Assembly: GCF_020172685.1 (NCBI RefSeq)
Contig: NZ_CP083986.1
Coordinates: 1,728,191 to 1,760,648, forward strand
Reading direction: 5' to 3'
Source: [Mycobacterium] nativiensis
GTDB lineage: Bacteria; Actinomycetota; Actinomycetes; Mycobacteriales; Mycobacteriaceae
Length of the DNA stretch: 32,458 bases
Part shown: positions 8,133 through 15,418 of the stretch, piece after piece
Numbering within the stretch: the stretch's first letter is position 1
How the letters are laid out: every line of letters starts with the position of its first letter
The notes under the pieces: generated by a model
What the model was told of the DNA's origin: nothing
What the model saw: the letters and a program-made list of their open reading frames with translations, nothing else
Database searches by the model: none
Position numbers and translations under genes: made by a program

Positions 8133-9389
8133 ATGCCCGATACGCCACGTGAGCTCGACGTCATCGTCTACGGGGCGACCGGATTCGCCGGGCAGCTGAC
8201 CGCCGAATACCTGTCCCGCGCCGGGGGCAGCGCGCGGATCGCTCTGGCCGGCCGCTCGGCTGACCGGGTGCGCGCGGTCCGTGACGCCCTCGGCCCGGTG
8301 GCCCAGGACTGGCCGATTGTGGTCGCCGACGCCGACAAGCCCGAGACGCTGCACGCGATGGCGGCCCGAACTCGGGTGGTCATCACCACCGTCGGGCCCT
8401 ACACCCGCTACGGCATGCCGCTGGTCGCGGCCTGCGCGGCCGCCGGTACCGACTACGTCGACCTCACCGGCGAGGCGCTGTTCGTGCGAGAGAGCATCGA
8501 CCTCTACCACAAGCAGGCCGCCGACAACCGGGCCCGCATCGTGCATGCCTGCGGGTTCGACTCCATTCCGTCGGACATGAGTGTGTACGCCCTCTATCGG
8601 GCGGTCCACGACGACGGCACCGGGGACCTGCTCGACACCGATTTCGTTGTGCGGGGAGCCTCCGGTGGGGTCTCCGGCGGCACCCTCGCCACAATGATCG
8701 AGGTTCTGACCACCGCCGCCAACGATCCCAACGCCCGACGCCAGCTCTTCGACCCGTACACGCTCAGTTCCGATCGGCCCGCCGAACCCCGATTGGGCCC
8801 CGAACCGGACCTGTCCTGGCGGCGGGGCCGCGACATCGCGCCTGAACTGGACGGAATCTGGACCGCCGGTTTCGCCATGGCGCCCGTCAACACCCGGATC
8901 GTGCGGCGCAGCAACGCACTGCTGGACTGGGCCTACGGGCGTCGTTTCCGCTATGCCGAGCACATGAGCGTCGGCTCGTCGGCCGCGGCACCGGCGCTGT
9001 CTGGATTGTTGACCGGCATCGGCAAGGCGACGTTCGGGCTCGGCGGCCACCTCTTCCGGTTAGTGCCGCCCGGATTACTGGAACGGGCAGTGCCCAAGCC
9101 GGGAACCGGCCCAAGCCGGCGCCGCCGCGAGAACGGCTACTACCGCATCGAGACCTACACAACCACCACAACCGGAGCCCGCTACCGGGCGGATATGGCG
9201 CAGCGGGGCGACCCCGGCTATCAGGCCACCGCGGTGCTGCTGGGCGAGAGCGCGCTGGCGCTGGCGCTGAACCGCGACCTGTTGTCTGATCACTACGGGG
9301 TGCTCACCCCGGCCGCTGCGATGGGCGACGCGCTGCTGGTCCGGCTGCCTGCGGCAGGGGTGACACTGGAGGTTTCCCGGCTGAGCTGA
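8133..9389 (+). CDS. Saccharopine dehydrogenase-fold / trans-acting enoyl reductase family protein
   Basis: The 418-aa protein resembles Rv2449c and the lipid-pathway trans-acting enoyl reductase Rv2953 in length and layout. The N-terminus is a Rossmann NAD(P)-binding fold with the glycine motif GATGFAG at about residues 14-20, followed by AGRSADRV, where an adenosine phosphate or ribose would bind. A second conserved block, CGFDSIPSDM, is typical of this family. No signal peptide or clear membrane segments are present. The position between rpfE and valS matches Rv2449c. A reductase role on a lipid or polyketide intermediate is inferred from Rv2953. The actual substrate is unknown. Confidence 0.85.
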   Translation: MPDTPRELDVIVYGATGFAGQLTAEYLSRAGGSARIALAGRSADRVRAVRDALGPVAQDWPIVVADADKPETLHAMAARTRVVITTVGPYTRYGMPLVAACAAAGTDYVDLTGEALFVRESIDLYHKQAADNRARIVHACGFDSIPSDMSVYALYRAVHDDGTGDLLDTDFVVRGASGGVSGGTLATMIEVLTTAANDPNARRQLFDPYTLSSDRPAEPRLGPEPDLSWRRGRDIAPELDGIWTAGFAMAPVNTRIVRRSNALLDWAYGRRFRYAEHMSVGSSAAAPALSGLLTGIGKATFGLGGHLFRLVPPGLLERAVPKPGTGPSRRRRENGYYRIETYTTTTTGARYRADMAQRGDPGYQATAVLLGESALALALNRDLLSDHYGVLTPAAAMGDALLVRLPAAGVTLEVSRLS

Positions 9390-9490
9390 TCGGCGCCGAA
9401 TCGACCAGTGCCGGCAACCGCCCTTTCCGCTAATGTCGTTTTCGACCGCTGCTAGAGCAGCAGCCCAGCAACGAAGGTGGACAAATAACC

Positions 9491-10084
9491 ATGGCCGGCC
9501 TTGACGATCTCTTCGCTCAGATCCCCATCCAGGAAATCGCCGACAAGCTCGGCGCCGACTCGGGCGAGGTGAACAACACCATTCAGACGCTGGTGCCGGT
9601 GCTGGTCAGCAGCCTGAGCCAGAACGCACAGGAATCCGGTCAGGCGAACAGCATCGTGGACGCAGCCACCACCTTCGCCGCTCAGGGGCTGCTGGACAAC
9701 GTTCTCGGCGGCAGCCAGTCCGAGGGCCAGCAGCTGATCTCGACGATCTTCGGTGGCAATGACACCAGTCAGGTCGCTTCGGCGCTGTCGGGTGCCGGCG
9801 CCGGCAACAACGACCTGCTGCAGAAGCTGCTGCCGATCCTCGCGCCGATCGTGCTCGCCTACATCGGCAAGCAGTTGACTGGCCAGAAGGCCCAGCCCGC
9901 GCAGGAGCAGGCCTCCGGTGGCGGCGGCCTCGCCGATGTCCTGGGCGGGATCCTGGGCGGCATGACCTCCGGTGGCGGCGCCAAGAACCAGTCGATGGGC
10001 AGCATCCTGGGCAACGCGCTGGGCGGCAAGACCGGGGAGGCCATCGGCGGCATTCTCGGTGGGCTGCTCGGCGGCAAGAAGTAG
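9491..10084 (+). CDS. DUF937 family protein
   Basis: The 197-aa protein begins MAGLDDLFAQIPIQEIADKLG, a typical DUF937 start. It contains predicted amphipathic helices and a glycine-rich, low-complexity C-terminal half with repeated GGILGG, LGNALGG and GGLLGG motifs. No signal peptide is seen. A hydrophobic segment (LLPILAPIVLAYIG, about residues 115-128) could associate with membranes or form a helical core. The molecular function of the family is not established. AAGGTGG at 9474-9480 may serve as ribosome-binding site. The gene lies alone between an upstream gene gap and a strong terminator. From memory it is absent from this position in M. tuberculosis. Confidence 0.85.
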   Translation: MAGLDDLFAQIPIQEIADKLGADSGEVNNTIQTLVPVLVSSLSQNAQESGQANSIVDAATTFAAQGLLDNVLGGSQSEGQQLISTIFGGNDTSQVASALSGAGAGNNDLLQKLLPILAPIVLAYIGKQLTGQKAQPAQEQASGGGGLADVLGGILGGMTSGGGAKNQSMGSILGNALGGKTGEAIGGILGGLLGGKK

Positions 10085-10098
10085 CAGTCTCTCGAAAC

Positions 10099-10126
10099 GC
10101 CCCCGGACCGAGCCCGGTCCGGGGGC
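10099..10126 (+). terminator. Hairpin terminator after DUF937 gene
   Basis: A perfect 12-bp stem (10099-10110 with 10115-10126, loop AGCC), almost all G/C, starts 14 nt after the stop codon. It ends only about 25 nt before the predicted valS promoter -10, so it insulates valS from upstream transcription. Confidence 0.75.
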
Positions 10127-10151
10127 ATTCGTGTCTTGGGGCAGTCCTTCC

Positions 10152-10157
10152 TAGAAT
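10152..10157 (+). promoter_or_regulatory. -10 element for leaderless valS
   Basis: TAGAAT (one base from TATAAT) ends 6 nt before the GTG start of valS. A weak -35 (TTCGTG, 10128-10133) lies 18 bp upstream. No Shine-Dalgarno precedes the GTG, so a leaderless transcript is likely. Confidence 0.55.
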
Positions 10158-10163
10158 TGAGCG

Positions 10164-12830
10164 GTGACTGTCACCCCCAACGCCGCCGATACCGATCACC
10201 TGCCCAAGTCATGGGAGCCGGGTGCGGTAGAAGAGGCGATCTACCAGCGCTGGGTTGATGCCGGTTACTTCACCGCCGATCCGGCCAGCTCCAAGCCGGG
10301 CTACTCGATCGTCTTGCCGCCGCCGAATGTCACCGGCAGCCTGCACATGGGCCACGCCCTCGACCACACCCTGATGGACGCGCTGACCCGCCGCAAGCGG
10401 ATGCAGGGCTACGAGGTGCTGTGGCTGCCCGGCATGGACCACGCCGGTATCGCCACCCAGAGTGTGGTGGAGCGGCGGCTGGCCGCCGAGGGCCAGACCA
10501 AGGAAGAGCTGGGCCGCGAACGCTTCGTCGAGCAGGTCTGGGAATGGAAGCGTGAATCCGGTGGCACCATCGGCACCCAGATGCGCCGGATCGGTGACGG
10601 GGTCGACTGGAGTCGGGAACGGTTCACCATGGACGAGGGGCTGTCGCGCGCGGTCCGCACCATCTTCAAGCGGCTCTACGACGCCGGGCTGATCTATCAG
10701 GCCGAACGGCTGGTGAACTGGTCGCCCGTGCTGGAAACCGCGATCAGCGACCTCGAGGTCAAGTACGAAGACATCGAAGGCGAGCTGGTGTCGTTCCGGT
10801 ACGGCTCGCTCGACGACGTGCACCCGCATATCGTCGTGGCCACCACCCGGCTGGAGACCATGCTCGGCGACACCGCCATCGCGGTGCACCCCGACGACGA
10901 CCGGTACCGCGACCTGGTCGGGACCAGCCTGGCGCACCCGTTCCTGGACCGGGAGATCGCCGTGGTCGCCGACGCGCATGTCGACCCCGAATTCGGCACC
11001 GGTGCCGTCAAAGTCACCCCCGCCCACGACCCCAACGACTTCGAGATCGGTCTGCGGCACCAGCTGGAGATGCCGACCATCCTGGACACCAAGGGCCGTA
11101 TCACCGGCACCGGGACGCAGTTCGACGGCATGGACCGCTTCGAGGCACGCGTCGCGGTCCGTGAGGCGCTGGCCGCCCAGGGCCGCATCGTGGCCGAGAA
11201 GCGGCCCTACCTGCACAGCGTCGGGCATTCCGAGCGCAGTGGCGAGGTCATCGAACCGCGCCTGTCCATGCAGTGGTGGGTCAACGTCGAATCGTTGGCC
11301 AAGGCGGCCGGCGACGCGGTCCGGGGTGGTGACACCGTCATTCACCCGAAGAGCTTGGAGCCGCGCTGGTTCAGCTGGGTCGACGACATGCACGACTGGT
11401 GCATCTCCCGGCAGCTGTGGTGGGGCCACCGCATCCCGATCTGGCACGGTCCGGACGGGCAGCAGGTCTGCGTCGGGCCGGACGAAACCCCGCCGGAGGG
11501 CTGGCAGCAGGACCCCGACGTGCTGGACACCTGGTTCTCCTCGGCGCTGTGGCCGTTCTCCACGATGGGCTGGCCGGAGGCCACCGAAGAGTTGGAGAAG
11601 TTCTATCCCACCAGCGTCCTGGTGACCGGCTACGACATCCTGTTCTTCTGGGTGGCCCGGATGATGATGTTCGGCACCTTCGTCGGCGGCGACGACGCGC
11701 TCACCGCCGGGGGAGCCCGCGAAGCCGGGGTTCCGTTCCAGAATGTGTTCCTGCACGGCCTGATCCGCGACGAACACGGCCGCAAGATGAGCAAGTCACG
11801 CGGCAACGGCATCGACCCGCTGGAGTGGGTGGAGACCTTTGGCGCCGACGCCCTGCGGTTCACTCTGGCCCGCGGCGCGAGCCCCGGCGGCGACCTGTCG
11901 ATCGGCGAGGACCATGCCCGTGCCTCGCGCAATTTCGTCACCAAACTGTTCAACGCCACCCGGTTCGCGCTGATGAACGGCGCCCGGCCGGCGCCGCTGC
12001 CGGCGCTCGATGAGCTGACCGACGCCGACCGATGGATCCTGGGACGGCTGGAAGAGGTTCGCGTCGAAGTGGATTCGGCGTTCGAGGGCTACGAGTTCGG
12101 CCGTGCCTGCGAGGCGCTGTACCACTTCGCCTGGGACGAGTTCTGCGACTGGTACGTCGAGTTGGCCAAGTCCCAGCTGGGCGAGGGGCGTCAGCACACC
12201 ACCGCGGTGCTGGCCGCGGTGCTCGACACGCTGCTGCGAATGCTGCATCCGGTGATCCCGTTCGTCACCGAAACCCTGTGGCAGGAGCTCACCGGGGCCG
12301 AGTCGCTGGTGATCGCCGACTGGCCTGCTGCGTCCGGGATCGTCCTGGACCAGATTGCCGCGCAACGGATCACCGACATGCAGAAACTGGTGACCGAGGT
12401 GCGTCGATTCCGCAGCGATCAGGGCCTGCGCGACCGGCAGAGGGTTCCGGCCCGCCTGACCGGCATCGAGGACGCCGACCTGGCCACCCAGGTGGCCGCG
12501 GTGACCTCCCAGGCCTGGCTGACCGAACCCGGTGACGGATTCGCCCCGTCGGCCACCGTCGAGGTGAGACTGGGCCCCACGGGCGGTGGAAGCACGGTCG
12601 TCGTCGAACTGGACACCTCCGGCACCGTCGACGTCGCGGCCGAACGCCGGCGGCTTGAGAAGGATCTGACGACCGCCCAGAAGGAACTCGCCGCCACCTC
12701 CGCGAAGCTGGGCAACGAAGCCTTCCTCGGCAAGGCGCCCGAAGCAGTGGTCGACAAGATCCGGGCCCGCCAGCAGCTGGCGCAAGACGAAGTCGAGCGG
12801 ATCACCGCTCGCCTGGCAGGCCTGGCGTGA
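10164..12830 (+). CDS. valS: Valyl-tRNA synthetase
   Basis: The 888-aa class I aminoacyl-tRNA synthetase charges tRNA-Val. The ATP-binding HIGH motif appears as HMGH at residues 61-64 after PPPNVTGSL, and KMSKS at 541-545. Between them lies the inserted editing domain that hydrolyses mischarged Thr-tRNA. The C-terminus ends in a charged coiled coil (from about residue 815), the tRNA-binding arm typical of ValRS. The length agrees with actinobacterial enzymes. The GTG start is chosen because a TAGAAT -10 lies just upstream and the conserved sequence begins soon after. The TGA stop overlaps the folC GTG (GTGA). Confidence 0.98.
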   Translation: MTVTPNAADTDHLPKSWEPGAVEEAIYQRWVDAGYFTADPASSKPGYSIVLPPPNVTGSLHMGHALDHTLMDALTRRKRMQGYEVLWLPGMDHAGIATQSVVERRLAAEGQTKEELGRERFVEQVWEWKRESGGTIGTQMRRIGDGVDWSRERFTMDEGLSRAVRTIFKRLYDAGLIYQAERLVNWSPVLETAISDLEVKYEDIEGELVSFRYGSLDDVHPHIVVATTRLETMLGDTAIAVHPDDDRYRDLVGTSLAHPFLDREIAVVADAHVDPEFGTGAVKVTPAHDPNDFEIGLRHQLEMPTILDTKGRITGTGTQFDGMDRFEARVAVREALAAQGRIVAEKRPYLHSVGHSERSGEVIEPRLSMQWWVNVESLAKAAGDAVRGGDTVIHPKSLEPRWFSWVDDMHDWCISRQLWWGHRIPIWHGPDGQQVCVGPDETPPEGWQQDPDVLDTWFSSALWPFSTMGWPEATEELEKFYPTSVLVTGYDILFFWVARMMMFGTFVGGDDALTAGGAREAGVPFQNVFLHGLIRDEHGRKMSKSRGNGIDPLEWVETFGADALRFTLARGASPGGDLSIGEDHARASRNFVTKLFNATRFALMNGARPAPLPALDELTDADRWILGRLEEVRVEVDSAFEGYEFGRACEALYHFAWDEFCDWYVELAKSQLGEGRQHTTAVLAAVLDTLLRMLHPVIPFVTETLWQELTGAESLVIADWPAASGIVLDQIAAQRITDMQKLVTEVRRFRSDQGLRDRQRVPARLTGIEDADLATQVAAVTSQAWLTEPGDGFAPSATVEVRLGPTGGGSTVVVELDTSGTVDVAAERRRLEKDLTTAQKELAATSAKLGNEAFLGKAPEAVVDKIRARQQLAQDEVERITARLAGLA

Positions 12831-14245
12831 CCGATCATCGGATTGGCGCCACTGAGCCCACCCCGGACGAGATTGCGGCGCTACTGCAGGTCGAGCACCT
12901 GCTCGACCAGCGGTGGGGCGAAACCAAGATCGAACCGAGCCTGACCCGGATCAACGCGTTGCTGGAACTGCTGGGCTCCCCGCAGCGCGGCTATCCGTCG
13001 ATTCACGTCGCCGGCACCAACGGCAAGACCTCGGTGGTCCGGATGATCGACGCGTTGCTGACGGCGTTCAGTCGCCGTACCGGGCGCACCACCAGCCCGC
13101 ACCTGCAGTCGGCGGTCGAGCGCATCGCCGTCGACGGCGAGCCGATCAGTCCGGCCAAGTACGTGGAGACCTACGCCGAGATCGAGCCTTTCGTGCAGAT
13201 GGTCGACGCGTCCTCGCAAGCCGATGGCGGCCCGGCGATGAGCAAGTTCGAAGTGCTCACCGCGATGGCGTTCGCGGCGTTCGCCGACGCTCCGGTCGAC
13301 GTCGCCGTGGTCGAGGTCGGCATGGGCGGCCGCTGGGACGCCACCAACGTCGTGGACGCCCCGGTTGCTGTGATAACCCCCATCGGCATCGACCACGTCG
13401 ACTACCTGGGCGACACCGTCGCCGGGATCGCCGAGGAGAAGGCCGGCATCATCCGCCGGTCCACCGACGAGCTGATCGACACCGTCGCGGTGATCGCCCG
13501 GCAGGAGCCCGAGGCGATGGAGGTGCTGCTGGCGCAGTCCGTGCGTGCGGATGCTGCAGTGGCGCGGGAGAATTCGGAGTTCGCGGTGCGTAGCCGCCAG
13601 CTCGCGATCGGTGGACAGCTGCTGGAGTTGCAGGGCCTGGGCGGGGTGTACACGGATATCTTTCTGCCGCTGCACGGTGAGCACCAGGCCCATAATGCGG
13701 TGCTGGCCCTGGCGGCGGTGGAGGCGTTCTTCGGGGCCGGCGCCGAGCGCCAGCTCGATGTCGACACGGTGCGGGCCGGCTTCGCGGCGGTACGCAGCCC
13801 CGGCCGGCTGGAGCGGATGCGAAGCTCGCCCACGGTGTTCGTCGACGCCGCGCACAACCCGGCCGGCGCCGCGGTCTTGGCGCACGCCCTGACCGACGAC
13901 TTCGACTTCCGTTTCCTGGTCGGTGTGGTCAGCGTGATGGGAGACAAGGACGTTGACGGTATCCTTGCCGCGTTGGAGCCGGTATTGGATCGAATCGTGG
14001 TGACCCACAACGGCTCTCCGCGTGCTTTAGACGTCGATACACTGACCGCGGCGGCGATACGGCACTTCGGGGACGACCGGGTGGTCACTACCGAGACGCT
14101 CGGGGATGCCATAGAAATGGCCACTGCGCTCGTCGACGAGTTCGACTCCGACAGTGAAATCGCCTCGGGGACAGGCATCGTGATCACCGGTTCGGTGGTC
14201 ACCGCCGGGGCGGCCCGCACTCTATTCGGGAGGGACCCGGCATGA
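12827..14245 (+). CDS. folC: Folylpolyglutamate synthase / dihydrofolate synthase
   Basis: The 472-aa Mur-ligase-like enzyme adds glutamate to dihydropteroate and extends folate polyglutamate tails using ATP. The P-loop [10 protein letters not shown] is at residues 60-69. TSPHLQS, the [12 protein letters not shown] motif and the C-terminal domain with DAAHNPAGA are all family hallmarks. Length is normal. It overlaps valS by 4 bp at its start and the next gene by 4 bp at its stop (ATGA), so three genes form a translationally coupled set. Whether it is bifunctional cannot be told from sequence. Confidence 0.96.
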   Translation: MTDHRIGATEPTPDEIAALLQVEHLLDQRWGETKIEPSLTRINALLELLGSPQRGYPSIHVAGTNGKTSVVRMIDALLTAFSRRTGRTTSPHLQSAVERIAVDGEPISPAKYVETYAEIEPFVQMVDASSQADGGPAMSKFEVLTAMAFAAFADAPVDVAVVEVGMGGRWDATNVVDAPVAVITPIGIDHVDYLGDTVAGIAEEKAGIIRRSTDELIDTVAVIARQEPEAMEVLLAQSVRADAAVARENSEFAVRSRQLAIGGQLLELQGLGGVYTDIFLPLHGEHQAHNAVLALAAVEAFFGAGAERQLDVDTVRAGFAAVRSPGRLERMRSSPTVFVDAAHNPAGAAVLAHALTDDFDFRFLVGVVSVMGDKDVDGILAALEPVLDRIVVTHNGSPRALDVDTLTAAAIRHFGDDRVVTTETLGDAIEMATALVDEFDSDSEIASGTGIVITGSVVTAGAARTLFGRDPA

Positions 14246-14592
14246 CCGAGCCAGCGCAGGCTCCTGACCCGTGGCGGGGCTTCCGCGGGATCATGGCCGC
14301 AACATTGATCCTCGAGGCGATCGTGGTGCTGTTGGCGCTGCCGGTGGTCAGCGTGGTCGGCGGCGGACTGACACCGGTGTCGCTGACTTACCTGCTGGGT
14401 CTGGCTCTGGTGCTGTTGCTGTTCACCGGCATCCAGGGCCGGCCCTGGGCGATCTGGGCCAATCTTGCGCTGCAGACGGCACTGATCGCGGGGTTCGTGA
14501 TCTACCCGGGCGTGGGTGTGATGGGACTGGTGTTCGCCGCGGTGTGGGCACTGATCGCCTATTTCCGTGCCGAGGTGTTGCGCCGCTCATGA
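14242..14592 (+). CDS. DUF4233 integral membrane protein
   Basis: The 116-aa protein is mostly hydrophobic, with four predicted membrane helices (about residues 14-36, 40-60, 64-84 and 88-110) and a positively charged end (AEVLRRS). It matches the small DUF4233 protein (Rv2446c) that regularly follows folC in actinobacteria. Its role is unknown. The constant link to folC suggests co-expression or an envelope role coupled to one-carbon metabolism, which is only an inference. The ATG overlaps the folC stop, and GGGAGGGA just upstream provides a ribosome-binding site. Confidence 0.85.
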   Translation: MTEPAQAPDPWRGFRGIMAATLILEAIVVLLALPVVSVVGGGLTPVSLTYLLGLALVLLLFTGIQGRPWAIWANLALQTALIAGFVIYPGVGVMGLVFAAVWALIAYFRAEVLRRS

Positions 14593-14610
14593 CGAGCGCC
14601 CACCGTTCTG

Positions 14611-14654
14611 TACGCTGACGCCCGTGCCGCTGGCGACGATGCAGAGCGCCAGCG
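14611..14654 (+). promoter_or_regulatory. Putative ndk promoter and RBS-proximal hairpin
   Basis: TACGCT at 14611-14616 is a candidate -10, with CATGAC 17 bp upstream as a weak -35. The predicted leader contains a perfect 8-bp hairpin, CGCTGGCG (14628-14635) and CGCCAGCG (14647-14654). It ends 2 nt before the GAGGAGGAG ribosome-binding site (14657-14665). It may influence ribosome access to ndk. Confidence 0.4.
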
Positions 14655-14675
14655 ATGAGGAGGAGCAGCGCTTCA

Positions 14676-15122
14676 ATGACTGAGCGGACTTTGGTACTGA
14701 TCAAGCCGGACGGCGTCAACCGGCGGCTGGTGGGCGAGATCATCAACCGGATCGAGAAGAAGGGCCTGACGCTGGCCGCGCTGGAACTGCGGCCCGTGCA
14801 GCAGGCAGTGGCCCGCCAGCACTACGGCGAACACGAGGGCAAGGCGTTCTTCGCATCGCTGCTGGACTTCATCACCTCGGGGCCGGTGGTTGCCGCCGTG
14901 GTCGAGGGGCCGCGGGCGATCGAGGCGTTCCGGCAGCTCGCCGGTGGTACCGACCCGGTGGCCAAGGCCACCCCGGGCACCATCCGCGGTGACTTCGGGC
15001 TCGAGACCCAGTTCAATCTGGTGCACGGTTCGGACTCCCCGGAGTCGGCCGAGCGCGAGATCGCGCTGTGGTTCCCCGACTTGAAGCCGTCGGCCCCGAC
15101 ATCTCCGATGACCCTGGCCTGA
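14676..15122 (+). CDS. ndk: Nucleoside diphosphate kinase
   Basis: The 148-aa enzyme transfers the gamma-phosphate from ATP to nucleoside diphosphates through a phosphohistidine. The active-site histidine is H117 in NLVHGSDS, with the N-terminal [17 protein letters not shown] signature. I start at ATG 14676, which restores the usual N-terminus and has the GAGGAGGAG ribosome-binding site upstream. An in-frame ATG at 14655 would add seven unlikely residues. The C-terminus is about 12 residues longer than M. tuberculosis Ndk (tail [14 protein letters not shown]), a minor species difference. Confidence 0.97.
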   Translation: MTERTLVLIKPDGVNRRLVGEIINRIEKKGLTLAALELRPVQQAVARQHYGEHEGKAFFASLLDFITSGPVVAAVVEGPRAIEAFRQLAGGTDPVAKATPGTIRGDFGLETQFNLVHGSDSPESAEREIALWFPDLKPSAPTSPMTLA

Positions 15123-15166
15123 CCTCGGAGTTATCGCCTTTCGCGCGGACTTCCGTAGTTGTGTGG

Positions 15167-15210
15167 GATACTGGCCAACGGGTGAACGTCACCGGACCGG
15201 TGTCCGACAC
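15167..15210 (+). promoter_or_regulatory. Candidate rne promoter and overlapping palindromes
   Basis: GATACT (15167-15172) is a weak -10 candidate. Just downstream are two overlapping perfect palindromes: CACCGG-A-CCGGTG (15190-15202) and GTGTC-C-GACAC (15200-15210). They could be an operator immediately after the transcription start. The promoter call is uncertain. The palindromes are directly visible. Confidence 0.35.
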
Positions 15211-15332
15211 CCGAATGAAGACTTAGGCGAGTGCGACGGTTGCGCTCTGTGATGCGGCGCCGATCGCCGGTCCTCATTCAGCCAGGCACCGAGTCGGCTC
15301 AACCCGAGCCCCTCGGAGCGAGACCACCACAA

Positions 15333-15406
15333 GCCCGGGGAAGCGAACCGGGCGAATAACGAGAAGCCCTCGCGTGGCCGCGTCGTAATGACGCGCCCGG
15401 GGGCTT
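15333..15406 (+). promoter_or_regulatory. Structured rne leader next to the ribosome-binding site
   Basis: Two stem-loops precede the GAGGAGA ribosome-binding site of rne (15407-15413). The first is GCCCGG (15333-15338) with CCGGGC (15348-15353). The second is AAGCCC (15364-15369) with GGGCTT (15401-15406), enclosing CGCGTC (15379-15384) with GACGCG (15390-15395). The second directly abuts the ribosome-binding site. In E. coli the rne leader folds into hairpins through which RNase E destabilises its own mRNA. A similar feedback here is an inference. Confidence 0.45.
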
Positions 15407-15418
15407 GAGGAGACTTAC

